Assembly: GCF_001427795.1 (NCBI RefSeq)
Contig: NZ_LMHJ01000003.1
Coordinates: forward strand, 209,288 to 273,287
Source: Nocardioides sp. Root682
Lineage (GTDB): Bacteria; Actinomycetota; Actinomycetes; Propionibacteriales; Nocardioidaceae
DNA length: 64,000 nt
Reading direction: 5' to 3'
Shown: one piece after another, positions 34,138-42,987 of the stretch
Layout of the letters: every line of letters begins with the position of its first letter
Position numbering within the stretch: position 1 is the stretch's first letter
Made by a program: the position numbers and the translations under genes
The notes under the pieces: model-generated
The model's database searches: none
The model's input: the letters and a program-made list of their open reading frames with translations, nothing else
Told to the model about the DNA's origin: nothing

Positions 34138-34345
34138 AGGACGTCCGGAGGAAGGCGTCGGCTTGGTTGCGCAGTGCGACGGCCGCGGCGCGATGGCCGA
34201 TGGCAGACGGGGGATGGGGTGCCCAGTAGGGAACGGCTGCCGCTTCGGACAACGCGATGGCGTCCTCGTGTCGAGCAAGGTCCAACAGGATCTGGCGCAG
34301 CCGGATCGCGACCGTGGAATCCGGGGCTTCAGCGTCGCTCGTCAT
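34136..34345 (-). CDS. Small helical protein of unknown function
   Basis: A 69-residue protein with ATG 34345, 43 bp behind the SDR gene and before the terminator, so probably its operon partner. It is Ala-rich and helical (TVAIRLRQILLDLARHEDAI, RAAAVALRNQADAFL), with high third-position GC typical of real genes here. The ribosome site is weak. No signal peptide and no recognised family; a helical-pair or TPR-like fragment is possible. Confidence 0.55.
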   Translation of the reverse strand: MTSDAEAPDSTVAIRLRQILLDLARHEDAIALSEAAAVPYWAPHPPSAIGHRAAAVALRNQADAFLRTS

Positions 34346-34388
34346 GGCTCATCGTCTGTGTGTGTGGTGCGAGTCGAGGTGTCCTAGA

Positions 34389-35252
34389 TCAGGACGCGGC
34401 CGTCACGGGGGTCCATGAACTGGCGCTTGCTGCTCGCTCGTTGTAGGAAGGCTCGGCCCACAGGTCGCACGCCATCGGGTCGGGCCGCATCGGATGCAGC
34501 ATGGCGTCGGAGCCGCCGTCGATGAAGACGACAGATCCGACCATCAGGCTCGCCGCGTCGGAGAGGAGCAGGCCGACCATCGCGGCAACCTCGTCGGGGC
34601 GGCCGGGTCGGCCCATGGCGGTGGGATAGCTCTCGTCGAACACATCCACCTCCGAGTCCTCCGGGAGACGGTCTGTCATGGGCGCAGTGGTGGGGCCTGG
34701 GGCCACGGCATTGATCCGAATGCCGGCGTCGATCCAGTCGGGGCCGACACCTGCTTTCCGGGCCCACCACGCGAGTGCTGCCTTCGTTGCCGGGAAGACG
34801 CGGACGGCATCGATGTCAGCAGCAGCTTTGCAGGCCGCCTCCTCGTCGTCGCGCAGGCATTCTTCGGCCACCGGCAGGTACCAGCCCGGCTGGCAGGTCA
34901 CCGAGTTGGACGAGATCAACACGACACTGGCACGGCCCGCGGCCGCCAGTTCACTGCGAAGTCCGCGAACCAGAGCCAGTGCGCCGAAGTAGTTGACCGA
35001 AACCAGGCGTTCAGGGTCGAGGCCGCTGAGTCCGGCGATCCCGGCGCAGGGGACCAAGCCGTGGATCACCTCGGCCTGGGCCTTGATCTGCTCGATCGCA
35101 TCGGCGCGGCCCTCCGTTGTTGCCAGGTCGGCGACAACCTCGGCGTCGTGCAGGTCGACGCCGATCACCCGGTGATCCTGTCGGCGCAACATTGCCGTCG
35201 TTGCTGCTCCGATGCCGCTCGCCGAGCCAGAGACGACGTACGTGCGGGCCAT
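34389..35252 (-). CDS. SDR-family protein lacking the catalytic tyrosine
   Basis: A 287-residue paralogue of the SDR at 29142-29909. ATG 35252 has AGGA 7 bp upstream. It keeps the cofactor loop SGSASGIGAATTAM, DLHDAEVVADLAT, CAGIAGL, VNYFGA and the Ser of LISSNS. The active-site motif, however, reads FPATK (codon TTC) where its sister has YPASK, so the proton-donating Tyr is gone while the Lys stays. A ~30-residue C-terminal tail follows the usual end. HsdA-like fold; activity as a normal dehydrogenase is doubtful, and a binding, regulatory or altered catalytic role is more likely. Three TetR-type operators precede it. Confidence 0.82.
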   Translation of the reverse strand: MARTYVVSGSASGIGAATTAMLRRQDHRVIGVDLHDAEVVADLATTEGRADAIEQIKAQAEVIHGLVPCAGIAGLSGLDPERLVSVNYFGALALVRGLRSELAAAGRASVVLISSNSVTCQPGWYLPVAEECLRDDEEAACKAAADIDAVRVFPATKAALAWWARKAGVGPDWIDAGIRINAVAPGPTTAPMTDRLPEDSEVDVFDESYPTAMGRPGRPDEVAAMVGLLLSDAASLMVGSVVFIDGGSDAMLHPMRPDPMACDLWAEPSYNERAASASSWTPVTAAS

Positions 35253-35289
35253 CGGGAGTTCCTGGATTCGACGTGTCATGGCAAGACGT

Positions 35290-35340
35290 TAACCAATAGG
35301 TTACGCAACGTCAACCACTTGGTTACAACCATTTGGTTAC
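35290..35340. promoter_or_regulatory. Three TetR-type operators upstream of the SDR gene 34389-35252
   Basis: Sites TAACCAATAGGTTA (35290-35303), CAACCACTTGGTTA (35312-35325) and CAACCATTTGGTTA (35327-35340). Same core AACC-N4-5-GGTTA as at 31435 and 39546-39624; 38-88 bp before the start. Confidence 0.8.
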
Positions 35341-35402
35341 ACTCGAGAATCGGGGCGTGGCCGACCTGCGGCCGCAGGGTGGAGCCGGTTGTCGAGCCCA
35401 CC

Positions 35403-38400
35403 TCAAAGGGCGAACATCGGCCCCTGCGTCCAGCCCGTGCGAAGGTCGCTGATGCGCTGCTCCAGAAGCCCGAGTCCGCGCCCCTCACTGAACATCTCAA
35501 CGGATCCGATCAGGACTTCGGCTCGTGCCACGTCCTCGGGTGCGCCTCGGCGGATCAGGGTCGCAGCCGATTCCACGTCGGCCCATGCGATGAGCAGGCC
35601 CGCAGAAAGGTCCTGGCCCTGACGCCGGGCGTCGGCCAGGTGAGCGAGAGCCCGCGGGTGATCGCCCATGACCTGGGCCATCTGGCCGAGCCTCTGGCTC
35701 ACGAGCAGGAACCCTCGGCCGGAGCCGGCCATGGCTATCCAGCGCGGCGCGGCCTCGAGTTCACGGTAGATCGTTCTCGCCGCCTCGCGGTCTCCGATTA
35801 CATGTGCCGCATCGGCCAACAGGCAAGCTCCCATGCCCCAGAGAACGTCGTGCTGCAGTCTGATCCCATCCGGACCGACCAACTCATCGAGAGACCTCTT
35901 GGCTTCCTCGAACCGGCCTGCCCGGGCAAGGACCATCGTCATGCCGGAGCGCCAGACGCCGTCGTGGACCCCTTCGGCGGCGAACTGGGCGGCCAGGTCG
36001 GCGACCTCCTCGGCGCGTCCTTGTTCGACCATGCGCTGAACCGTTGCGGCGGCGCCGCCGTCCGCGGCATCCGATCGAGCTCCCATGGCCGTCTCGGTGG
36101 CAAGATCGGCAAGACGCTCGGATTGCTCCAGGTGCCCTTCGATGAAGGCGAAGGTAGAGGCCCATGCGTGTCGGAAGTACACCCAGAAGGGTTGGCGTAC
36201 CCCCTCGACGATACGGCCGAAGCGTTCGACTGCTGACCGGATCTCGGTGGTCCGCCCTCCCTCCACCAGTGCGAGTAGACGATGCGCTTCGCCTTCGAGC
36301 CGGCGTTCGCCGCTCCCGACTTCCCGACCGATTTCGATGAGTTCGGAGGCAGCCGCCAGCCGCGTGTGCATCGGGTAGCCCGGCGCCCGGAATGCAAGCA
36401 GTAGGGCGTTGAGAGCATCGGCCAGGACTTCGCGATCGTTGCTCTCGCGGGCGAATCGAACGGCTTCGACTGCCACTCCCGACGTGCGAGCTCGGTCCCC
36501 GGTCGAATGGTCGATCCTGCTGAGGCGGGCGAGAAGTTGGGCTCGTCGGGCTGTTGGGTGTTCAGGCAGTCGTCCAAGTGCCTCCCGGGTCATGAGGTCC
36601 TCATCGGCTTCGAAGGCGTTGAGCTCGAAGTACCGCTCGTGGCCGATGGCCGCATCGGCCATCAGCTCAGGATCGTCGAGTTGGGTGGCGATCTCGAAGG
36701 CAGCGCGGCGAGAGAGTCGTGAGTCGTCGCGGCTGCCGGAGCGCCACTGTGCCGCGGCCAATCCGAGCAGCAGGCCGCCCCTGTGTCTGCGTGAGTCAGG
36801 GCGATCAGTCAAGAGTTCGAGCGCTCGCGAATAGTGCTCGGCACTGGCCTCGTACGCCAACTGTCGCTCGGCGTGGTGCGCAGCTCGCTCCGCCCAGTCG
36901 ACGGCGGTCTCCAGTTCAAGGCCGACGGCGGCGGCGGCGATTCTATGATGCACCAACTCCGGAAGGTGGAGATCGAGCTCGCTGCCTTGCCAGTGCTGCT
37001 CCAGTCGCTCAGCGTTCTCGAGGTGCGTGCGGCCAAGGCGGGCCGGGGAAGTGCTCGCGATGAACGCTTCGCGAATGAGGGGGTGGGCGAAGGCGAAGGC
37101 CCCGGGTTCACTCTTGGACTCGACCGTCAGGCCCGCCGCAGTGGCCGCTTCCAGTGCGGCGAGTGCGACGGCTGCCTGAACTCCGGCCGCGACCGCCAAC
37201 TCGATCGGACGTGCGACTCGACCCAGTGTTGCGGCGCGGACCAGGAGGTCGCGGTCTGTCGCGGCGAAGGTCGCGAGCCGGTGCATGACGAGCTGTCGGA
37301 TGCCTTCGGGAACGGGCCATTCGCGCACGTCTTGGCCGTCCGGCCATGCGGCGGTCGGATCCTGGCACGCACAGAGGTCCCGGGTGAGCTCTCGGGCGAG
37401 CAAGGGATTGCCGCCCGTCCGCCGGCTGATCGCTTCGACGAGGGATTCGGGAGGTGGGCCCTGGATCTCGGCCTGAACCAGCTCTCGAATTTCCTCGTCG
37501 CCAAGTCCCTCGAGCGTGATCGTGGTCAACTCGCGCTCTCGACGGACCTCGGCGAGCAGGTCGGCGAAGCCAACCGACTGATCGGCTGCGGTGTTGCGGT
37601 GCGCGATCAACAGGGTGACGTCGAGGTCGCGGACTGCTCGTTCCACGTGCAAGAACATCAACTGAGTCGGTCGGTCAGCCCAGTGCAGATCATCGAGAAT
37701 GAGCAGCACCGGCACGGTAGTCGCCAGCTTGCGAACGACGTACGCGACCGCCTCGAACAACCGGTACCGGTCCGTGTCGGGCTCATTGGTCGCGGGCCGC
37801 GGATCGGCCTCGGCCAGTTGGGGAACGATCCGAGCCAGGTCGACTCGGGTACGACCCAGGAGTCGCTCGACATCTTCGTTACTCAACGAACGCACAGCGT
37901 GCCCGATGGCTTCGATGAACGGCTGGTACGGCACGGCCATGCCCTCGTCGCAACGCCCGAAGAGCACGATGTGGCCGTCGTGTCCTGCGTGGGCCGCTGC
38001 CTGGGTGATCAGTCGGGACTTGCCGATCCCCGGCGGGCCCACGACGGTGAGAACTCGACTGCCGCGTCGAGAGTCGTCTCGTCGGTCGATGACTCGCAAC
38101 TGCGCATCACGTCCGACGAAGCTACGCTCAGCGGCTGCGAGAACGGGAGGCGGCAGTGGGATCTGGTCCGGGCTCCAGATGTCGGTCGCCTGCTGGGTGG
38201 CTGAGGAGCCGAGATCCTCGTCGCGCAGGATGGCGGCATGGAGTGCCTGGAGTTCGGGACCGGGCGACGTGCCCAGCTCTTCGAGAAGCTGCTGACGCAC
38301 GGACTCGAACACACGCAGCGCTTCCGAGGCCTCACCGCTGCGGGCCAGGGCCAACATCAAGAGGGCGTGGCTTCGTTCCAGATAGCCGTCACGCTCCACC

Positions 38401-38963
38401 AGTTCGCGGGCCGCGGCGATCGCCTCGTCCCCGAGGTCGCCGCCAGCCAGCGAACCCATGTCAGCGATACAGCGCAGCATGTCGCTGAGCCCGCGCTCCA
38501 CGGTCCGTCGTGTCCGGTCGAGCCACTCGCCTTCCATGTCGGGCAGAAAGCTCCGATCGAGGATGTCGACGGCAGCTCGTGCGTGGTTGACAGCAGCCTC
38601 GGCGGCCCGCGCTTCGCGGTCCGCGTCGGCCGCGGCCATCAGGACGCGGGCGCGGGCGAGGTCGGTGTCCAGGTCACCGATGGCGAGCCGGAGTCTCGGC
38701 CCATCCTCCAATGCATGGGAACCGACGGCGTCGCGGATCCTTGACAGGAGGGTGCGCAGATTGGCGCGGGGGTCGGCGGGTCGATTGTCTGACCACAGGA
38801 TGTCGACGAACTCGTCCCGTGTCGCACCGGTGGGATGGTTCACCGCGAGGAAGGCCAACGCCTTTCGCCCCTTGCGTCCCGGCAGCGCGCTGGTGACGTC
38901 CATGCCGGCAACTTCGACGGAGAAGCCGCCGAACAGTCGAATCTGGATCTCTGGGCCGCCCAC
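35403..38963 (-). CDS. SARP-type large transcriptional regulator (wHTH-BTAD-AAA-TPR)
   Basis: A 1186-residue protein. GTG 38963 is chosen for a strong AAGGAGG 5 bp upstream; another GTG at 38993 overlaps the previous stop but has no ribosome site. N-terminus IQIRLFGGFSVEVAG with RKALAFLAV and LW-x-D-x-RPADPRANLRTLLSRIR is the OmpR-like winged helix of SARP activators. The BTAD domain follows to ~245. An ATPase domain has Walker A VVGPPGIGKS (~300) and Walker B LLILDDLHWAD (~425). The rest is helical repeats, TPR-like. No LuxR HTH at the C-terminus, so AfsR-like rather than MalT/LAL. SARPs bind direct repeats overlapping the -35 region; the AACGG promoters in this window have that layout. Cotranscribed with the phosphatase gene upstream, under TetR-type operators. 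Confidence 0.87.
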   Translation of the reverse strand: MGGPEIQIRLFGGFSVEVAGMDVTSALPGRKGRKALAFLAVNHPTGATRDEFVDILWSDNRPADPRANLRTLLSRIRDAVGSHALEDGPRLRLAIGDLDTDLARARVLMAAADADREARAAEAAVNHARAAVDILDRSFLPDMEGEWLDRTRRTVERGLSDMLRCIADMGSLAGGDLGDEAIAAARELVERDGYLERSHALLMLALARSGEASEALRVFESVRQQLLEELGTSPGPELQALHAAILRDEDLGSSATQQATDIWSPDQIPLPPPVLAAAERSFVGRDAQLRVIDRRDDSRRGSRVLTVVGPPGIGKSRLITQAAAHAGHDGHIVLFGRCDEGMAVPYQPFIEAIGHAVRSLSNEDVERLLGRTRVDLARIVPQLAEADPRPATNEPDTDRYRLFEAVAYVVRKLATTVPVLLILDDLHWADRPTQLMFLHVERAVRDLDVTLLIAHRNTAADQSVGFADLLAEVRRERELTTITLEGLGDEEIRELVQAEIQGPPPESLVEAISRRTGGNPLLARELTRDLCACQDPTAAWPDGQDVREWPVPEGIRQLVMHRLATFAATDRDLLVRAATLGRVARPIELAVAAGVQAAVALAALEAATAAGLTVESKSEPGAFAFAHPLIREAFIASTSPARLGRTHLENAERLEQHWQGSELDLHLPELVHHRIAAAAVGLELETAVDWAERAAHHAERQLAYEASAEHYSRALELLTDRPDSRRHRGGLLLGLAAAQWRSGSRDDSRLSRRAAFEIATQLDDPELMADAAIGHERYFELNAFEADEDLMTREALGRLPEHPTARRAQLLARLSRIDHSTGDRARTSGVAVEAVRFARESNDREVLADALNALLLAFRAPGYPMHTRLAAASELIEIGREVGSGERRLEGEAHRLLALVEGGRTTEIRSAVERFGRIVEGVRQPFWVYFRHAWASTFAFIEGHLEQSERLADLATETAMGARSDAADGGAAATVQRMVEQGRAEEVADLAAQFAAEGVHDGVWRSGMTMVLARAGRFEEAKRSLDELVGPDGIRLQHDVLWGMGACLLADAAHVIGDREAARTIYRELEAAPRWIAMAGSGRGFLLVSQRLGQMAQVMGDHPRALAHLADARRQGQDLSAGLLIAWADVESAATLIRRGAPEDVARAEVLIGSVEMFSEGRGLGLLEQRISDLRTGWTQGPMFAL

Positions 38964-38989
38964 GCGGTCCTCCTTCGTCTGTAGGACCG

Positions 38990-39451
38990 TCACTGTCTGT
39001 TGGCGGCCATTCGGGCGACGATTGCTGTCGAGGTTCGCACCACGGTGTTGAAGACCTCACGAAATCCCTCCTCGTCGCCGAAGAACGGATCTGGCACGTC
39101 GCCGGGGCCCTGTGGGTCGAACGACCGGAAGAGCCGCAGTTGGCCGGGCGCCACGTCGGTGAGTTCATCAAGGTCATCGCGGTTGCGTGCATCCATCGCG
39201 AGCACCAGGTCGCACTCGTCGAACCAACTGAGGTCGAACTGCTGGGCCTGATGGCGGCTCGGGTCGTAGCCGAAAGCTTGCAAAATGGTTGCGGCCCGGT
39301 CGTCAGCCGGTTCGCCAGAGCGGCGGACGTCGGTCCCCGCGCTGACCACCTCGACATCGAGTCCGGCGTCTGCCACGAGCTGTTCAAGGATCACCTGCGC
39401 CATGGGGGATCGGCAGATGTTGCCGAGGCAGACCACCGCAATGCGCTTCAC
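38990..39451 (-). CDS. Low-molecular-weight protein tyrosine phosphatase
   Basis: A 153-residue protein from GTG 39451, which fits family length (VKRIAVVCLGN); TTG 39481 gives ten more residues and cannot be excluded. The P-loop CLGNICRSP (Cys-x5-Arg-Ser) and the general-acid Asp in DPFFGDEEGF are intact, so an active LMW-PTP is expected. In actinomycetes these enzymes dephosphorylate tyrosine on proteins or act in surface-polymer control. It is the first gene of an operon with the SARP-type regulator (26 bp gap) and is divergent from the TetR gene across three operators. A phosphatase feeding into control of a SARP is an inference from position only. Confidence 0.87.
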   Translation of the reverse strand: MKRIAVVCLGNICRSPMAQVILEQLVADAGLDVEVVSAGTDVRRSGEPADDRAATILQAFGYDPSRHQAQQFDLSWFDECDLVLAMDARNRDDLDELTDVAPGQLRLFRSFDPQGPGDVPDPFFGDEEGFREVFNTVVRTSTAIVARMAANRQ

Positions 39452-39545
39452 GTGGAGGGCTTCGCGAGAAGGAGGGGGCAACGTACGTACCGCCTTCGGG
39501 GCGTGCGGGCCAGGGCCGAGGGTGGCACTGACGGTGCTCTGATAT

Positions 39546-39624
39546 TAACCGGTTGGTTACAGGTTGGTCAACCATTTGGTTACTGGGTTTGAAAAGGACG
39601 CGAGAAGTTGGAACCATCTGGTTA
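39546..39624. promoter_or_regulatory. Three TetR-type operators in the divergent phosphatase/tetR region
   Basis: Sites TAACCGGTTGGTTA (39546-39559), CAACCATTTGGTTA (39569-39582) and GAACCATCTGGTTA (39611-39624). The last runs into TAACTT (39622-39627), a -10-like box 6 bp before ATG 39634, so the TetR message is probably leaderless. Confidence 0.8.
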
Positions 39625-39633
39625 ACTTGCGGC

Positions 39634-40224
39634 ATGACTAATGCTGACCCCGCAGCGGACGCCAAGCCACATGGTCGCGAAGAAGTGCGAGCGGCCACGC
39701 TCGCGGCCACCCGAGAGCTCCTTGCGGAGCGGGGGCCGGATCGATTCTCGGTCCGCGACATCGCAGCCCGTGCCGGGATCAACCACGCGTTGGTATTTCG
39801 CTACTTCGGTTCCAAGAGCCAGGTCGTCGAGGAGATGTTGGCCCAAGAGGCTCAGGCCGTCGCCGAGGCAGTCAAGGCCTCCGGCGCGGTCGCGAGTGGC
39901 ACCTCGCTCGAGGACGTGATCCTGCGCTTGCTCGGCCTGCTGGCCGAACGGCCGACCTACTGGCGGGCGCTGGTGAACGCAGTGCTTGACGAGCCGGGTG
40001 CAGCGGTTCAAGGCAGCGCTTCAACAACCCAGGTGTTCGCGAACCTTTGGAGCAGCGGTGACCCTGGGGCCGCGGATGCCTCGGCTGTCGCCGGCGTAGT
40101 CGTGTTGGGGTGGCTGATCTTTGGGGACTTCATGGTCGAGGCGACCGGCGCGGACAGCGACGCTGTCCGGCGGATGGTGGTCGCACAGGTGACGGACCTC
40201 ATCGCGCCCGCCTACGTGCCGTAG
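39634..40224 (+). CDS. TetR-family transcriptional repressor
   Basis: A 196-residue protein. ATG 39634 gives a normal TetR length; no ribosome site is seen, which fits a leaderless transcript. The helix-turn-helix is FSVRDIAARAGINHALVFRY (residues ~36-55) followed by FGSKSQV, with the usual EEVRAATLAATRELLAERG helix before it. The C-terminal ligand domain is helical, with no signature telling the effector. It lies beside three copies of the AACC-N4-5-GGTTA palindrome, which recurs before two SDR operons, so autoregulation and control of those operons are very likely. HsdA-like targets suggest a steroid-like or alicyclic alcohol/ketone effector (inference). Confidence 0.87.
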   Translation: MTNADPAADAKPHGREEVRAATLAATRELLAERGPDRFSVRDIAARAGINHALVFRYFGSKSQVVEEMLAQEAQAVAEAVKASGAVASGTSLEDVILRLLGLLAERPTYWRALVNAVLDEPGAAVQGSASTTQVFANLWSSGDPGAADASAVAGVVVLGWLIFGDFMVEATGADSDAVRRMVVAQVTDLIAPAYVP

Positions 40225-40251
40225 GGATACCCAGGCAGTTGGCGCGGGCTC

Positions 40252-40270
40252 CAACGGTTTCTTCAACGGT
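40252..40270 (+). promoter_or_regulatory. AACGG direct repeat upstream of metallohydrolase gene 40318
   Basis: AACGG at 40253 and 40265, both perfect, but no TANNNT at the usual distance. Only 48-65 bp before the start codon. Confidence 0.6.
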
Positions 40271-40317
40271 GCGGCAGAGACCATTCGGCACAGTCTCGTT
40301 AGGTGCCAGGAGCATGC

Positions 40318-42957
40318 ATGCCCAGTTCGACAATGACCGAGTCCTCTGCGAAGTGGCGCCTGGTGTGCGCCACGGCTGTGTCGGGCGCCCTCGTGGGTGC
40401 GGTGTTGCTTGCCCCCCACAGCCCGGCTCGGGAGAGCGCGATCTCTGTCAGGCAGGCGTACGACACGCAGGTGGAGCAGGACGCCCTGGCACGCGATGCC
40501 GACCAGCACCCCACCGGGGACGCCTTCATGGAGGCGATGCGTCCAGGCGGCGACACCGAGGGGCATAATCACGACCACAATGACGTTGCGACCAAGAACG
40601 CAGTGTCTCGCGGCGACCTGAGCGACCCGCTCGCGCAGGACATCACCGCAGACGCAGACGCCATTGCGGCATCGGCCTCGGTTGCAATTGACCGTGGGGC
40701 CGACCAGCCCCTGCTGGTTGCGGGCTTCACGACGAGGCCCCGCCTGGCTGTTCCGCAGGACCGGTACGCGATGGCCGGCGGGTGCTACTCCCTTCAGGCG
40801 CCCAGCGGACGGTTCGTGCACCGTGCCGGGCGAAAGCCCACGGTGGTGGGCGCCGGAGTCGAGCCGATCCGGTTCCAGGCGACCAGACTGGGCGGCTACC
40901 TCTTGTATGGCACGAAGTCGGACTACCTCGGCGTGACCTCCCTGCTCGATCTCCTCCTTCACGCCCCCGGTTTCGTGGCTGTGGCCGGCACGAACACTGA
41001 CTGGACAGTCCACGCCAAGGGATCGGGATACACCTTCGTGCTTTCCAGTGGCAGGTCGCTCGTTGCCAAGCCGGACGGTTCGATCGCGCTCGGCACCGCA
41101 GACAAAGCAACCGCGTTCAAACTTCACACGATCGACGGCTGCGCGACATTCCCGGAGATCGAGACCAACGTGGGCCAGCCGTTCAAGGGCAGCACATCGA
41201 TGCAGGAGACTCGCGGCCTGCTCGACGCGCACAGCCACGGCATGACCCACGAGTTCCTGGGGGGCCAGGTGCTGTGCGGCAAGCCATGGCACCCCTACGG
41301 GGTCACCAAGGCACTGGTGGACTGCCCCGACCACACCCTCACGGCCGGCTATGGCGCGTTGCTCGAAACCTTCCTCTCCGGCGGGAAGCCAGGCCACGAC
41401 ACGACCGGTTGGCCCACCTTCCGCGACTGGCCAGCGCCCCACTCCTTGACGCACCAGGCCCTGTACTACAAGTGGCTCGAGCGTTCGTGGCGCGGCGGGC
41501 TTCGCGTGTTCACCAGTCTCCTCACCGAGAACAACGTGCTCTGCGAGCTCTACCCATTGAAGAAGAACTCCTGCAACGACATGGACGCCATCCGCCTGCA
41601 GGCCAAGGACATGCGGCAGCTTGAGGACTACGTCGATGCGCAGTACGGCGGACCGGGGCGGGGCTGGTATCGCATCGTCAAGGATCCGTTCGAGGCGCGG
41701 CGCGTGGTCAACGAGGGCAAGTTGGCCGTCATCATGGGCATCGAGACGAGCGTGCCGTTCGACTGCAACATCGGTGCTCGGGCCCCGAAGTGCACCAAGG
41801 AGTCGATCGACCGCTCCCTGGACGAGGTCCATCGGCTGGGTGTTCGTCAAATGGAGATCACCAACAAGTTCGACAACGGCCTCACCGGGGTGGCGGGTGA
41901 CGCTGGCTCCACCGGTGTGTTGACCAACCTGGCGAACTTCCTGAACACCGGCTCGTGGCTGCGTATGGCGCCGTGTCCGGCGTCGTTCGGCGCGGGGGTG
42001 CAGGACCAACAACAGGTCACCGTTCCTGGCGTGCTTCCCGAACAGGACGCCTTGTTCGGTGCGATCGCAAAGTTGTTCGCTCCTCTGGGAGCACTGGCGC
42101 CGGTCTACACCTCACAGCCGCACTGCAATCAGGCCGGGCTGACCGAGCTGGGCCGACACCTGATCATCAGGCTGGTCGAGAAGGGCATGCTCTTCGACCC
42201 GGACCACATGAGCGTGCTTGCTCGACGCCAGGCGCTGGACCTCCTGGAGCAATTGGCACAGGAGGGCAAACGGCCGGGTGTGCTGTCCAGTCACTCATGG
42301 TCGACCCCGGACGCGCTCCCTCGGATCTACGCGCTGGGTGGCGTGATCACGCCCTACGCCGGCGACAGCAAGGGCTTCCTCGAGAAGTGGAAGAAGCACC
42401 TGGAGTGGCGCGATGAGAGGTACTACTTCGGGTTCGGCTTCGGCGCTGACATCAACGGTTTCGGAGCCCAGGGCGACGCGCGCAAGCCCGCAGAGGCCAA
42501 CGACGTCGACTACCCCTTCAGTGCTGTCGGAGGCGTCCTCGTCGATCGTGAACGCGGTGGGCAGCGCGTCTGGGACATCAACACCGACGGGGTGGCGCAC
42601 TACGGGCTCTACCCCGACTGGGTGGAGGACGTCCGCGTTCTGGCGGCCGCGGATGGCGAGGACTTCATGGCCGACATGTCGCGAGGTGCCGAGGCATACC
42701 TGCAGACATGGGAACGAGCCAGTGGCGTGACCAATGACGGCTGCCGCGACCCGCGCGCGCTGCGCGAGCTCGGCGCCTTCGACGACGTGGCCGCGGGGAT
42801 GAGCGTCACCGCAGTTCTCCAGAGTGTTGGCCAGCCGCACACCCGGATCGGTACGACCTACACCTACTGCGCCCAGCGACCTGGCGACGAAGTGCTCGCG
42901 GCGGTGACGGTGTCCTTCACCGCTGCCGGGGAGGTCGTGCGCGTCGAGGCATCGTGA
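40318..42957 (+). CDS. Exported amidohydrolase-type metallohydrolase
   Basis: An 879-residue protein. ATG 40318 has AGGAGC ~6 bp upstream (the earlier GTG 40303 lies before that ribosome site). Leader to ~37 (WRLVCATAVSGALVGAVLL). Residues ~155-265 (GGCYSLQAPSGRFVHR, YLLYGTKSDYLGV) look like a trefoil-type beta domain. The catalytic part starts at LLDAHSHGMTHEF, whose H-x-H resembles the first metal site of TIM-barrel amidohydrolases. It continues with IMGIETSV, MEITNKFDNGL, GMLFDPDHMS and VLSSHSW, like membrane-dipeptidase (M19) relatives. A cysteine-rich insert is consistent with export. Exact reaction unknown. Its AACGG element makes it an enzyme member of the secretome regulon. Confidence 0.75.
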   Translation: MPSSTMTESSAKWRLVCATAVSGALVGAVLLAPHSPARESAISVRQAYDTQVEQDALARDADQHPTGDAFMEAMRPGGDTEGHNHDHNDVATKNAVSRGDLSDPLAQDITADADAIAASASVAIDRGADQPLLVAGFTTRPRLAVPQDRYAMAGGCYSLQAPSGRFVHRAGRKPTVVGAGVEPIRFQATRLGGYLLYGTKSDYLGVTSLLDLLLHAPGFVAVAGTNTDWTVHAKGSGYTFVLSSGRSLVAKPDGSIALGTADKATAFKLHTIDGCATFPEIETNVGQPFKGSTSMQETRGLLDAHSHGMTHEFLGGQVLCGKPWHPYGVTKALVDCPDHTLTAGYGALLETFLSGGKPGHDTTGWPTFRDWPAPHSLTHQALYYKWLERSWRGGLRVFTSLLTENNVLCELYPLKKNSCNDMDAIRLQAKDMRQLEDYVDAQYGGPGRGWYRIVKDPFEARRVVNEGKLAVIMGIETSVPFDCNIGARAPKCTKESIDRSLDEVHRLGVRQMEITNKFDNGLTGVAGDAGSTGVLTNLANFLNTGSWLRMAPCPASFGAGVQDQQQVTVPGVLPEQDALFGAIAKLFAPLGALAPVYTSQPHCNQAGLTELGRHLIIRLVEKGMLFDPDHMSVLARRQALDLLEQLAQEGKRPGVLSSHSWSTPDALPRIYALGGVITPYAGDSKGFLEKWKKHLEWRDERYYFGFGFGADINGFGAQGDARKPAEANDVDYPFSAVGGVLVDRERGGQRVWDINTDGVAHYGLYPDWVEDVRVLAAADGEDFMADMSRGAEAYLQTWERASGVTNDGCRDPRALRELGAFDDVAAGMSVTAVLQSVGQPHTRIGTTYTYCAQRPGDEVLAAVTVSFTAAGEVVRVEAS

Positions 42958-42987
42958 CCCGGGGAGGGCACGGCTCCGGCGGCTGGG

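Noticed and set aside
34494..36236. 580-codon plus-strand frame across the SDR and SARP genes
   Set aside because: It spans two well-supported minus-strand genes and their operators, and its translation has no coherent fold or signature.
36834..38204. 456-codon plus-strand frame opposite the SARP gene
   Set aside because: Antisense to conserved Walker A/B and winged-helix coding; no ribosome site.
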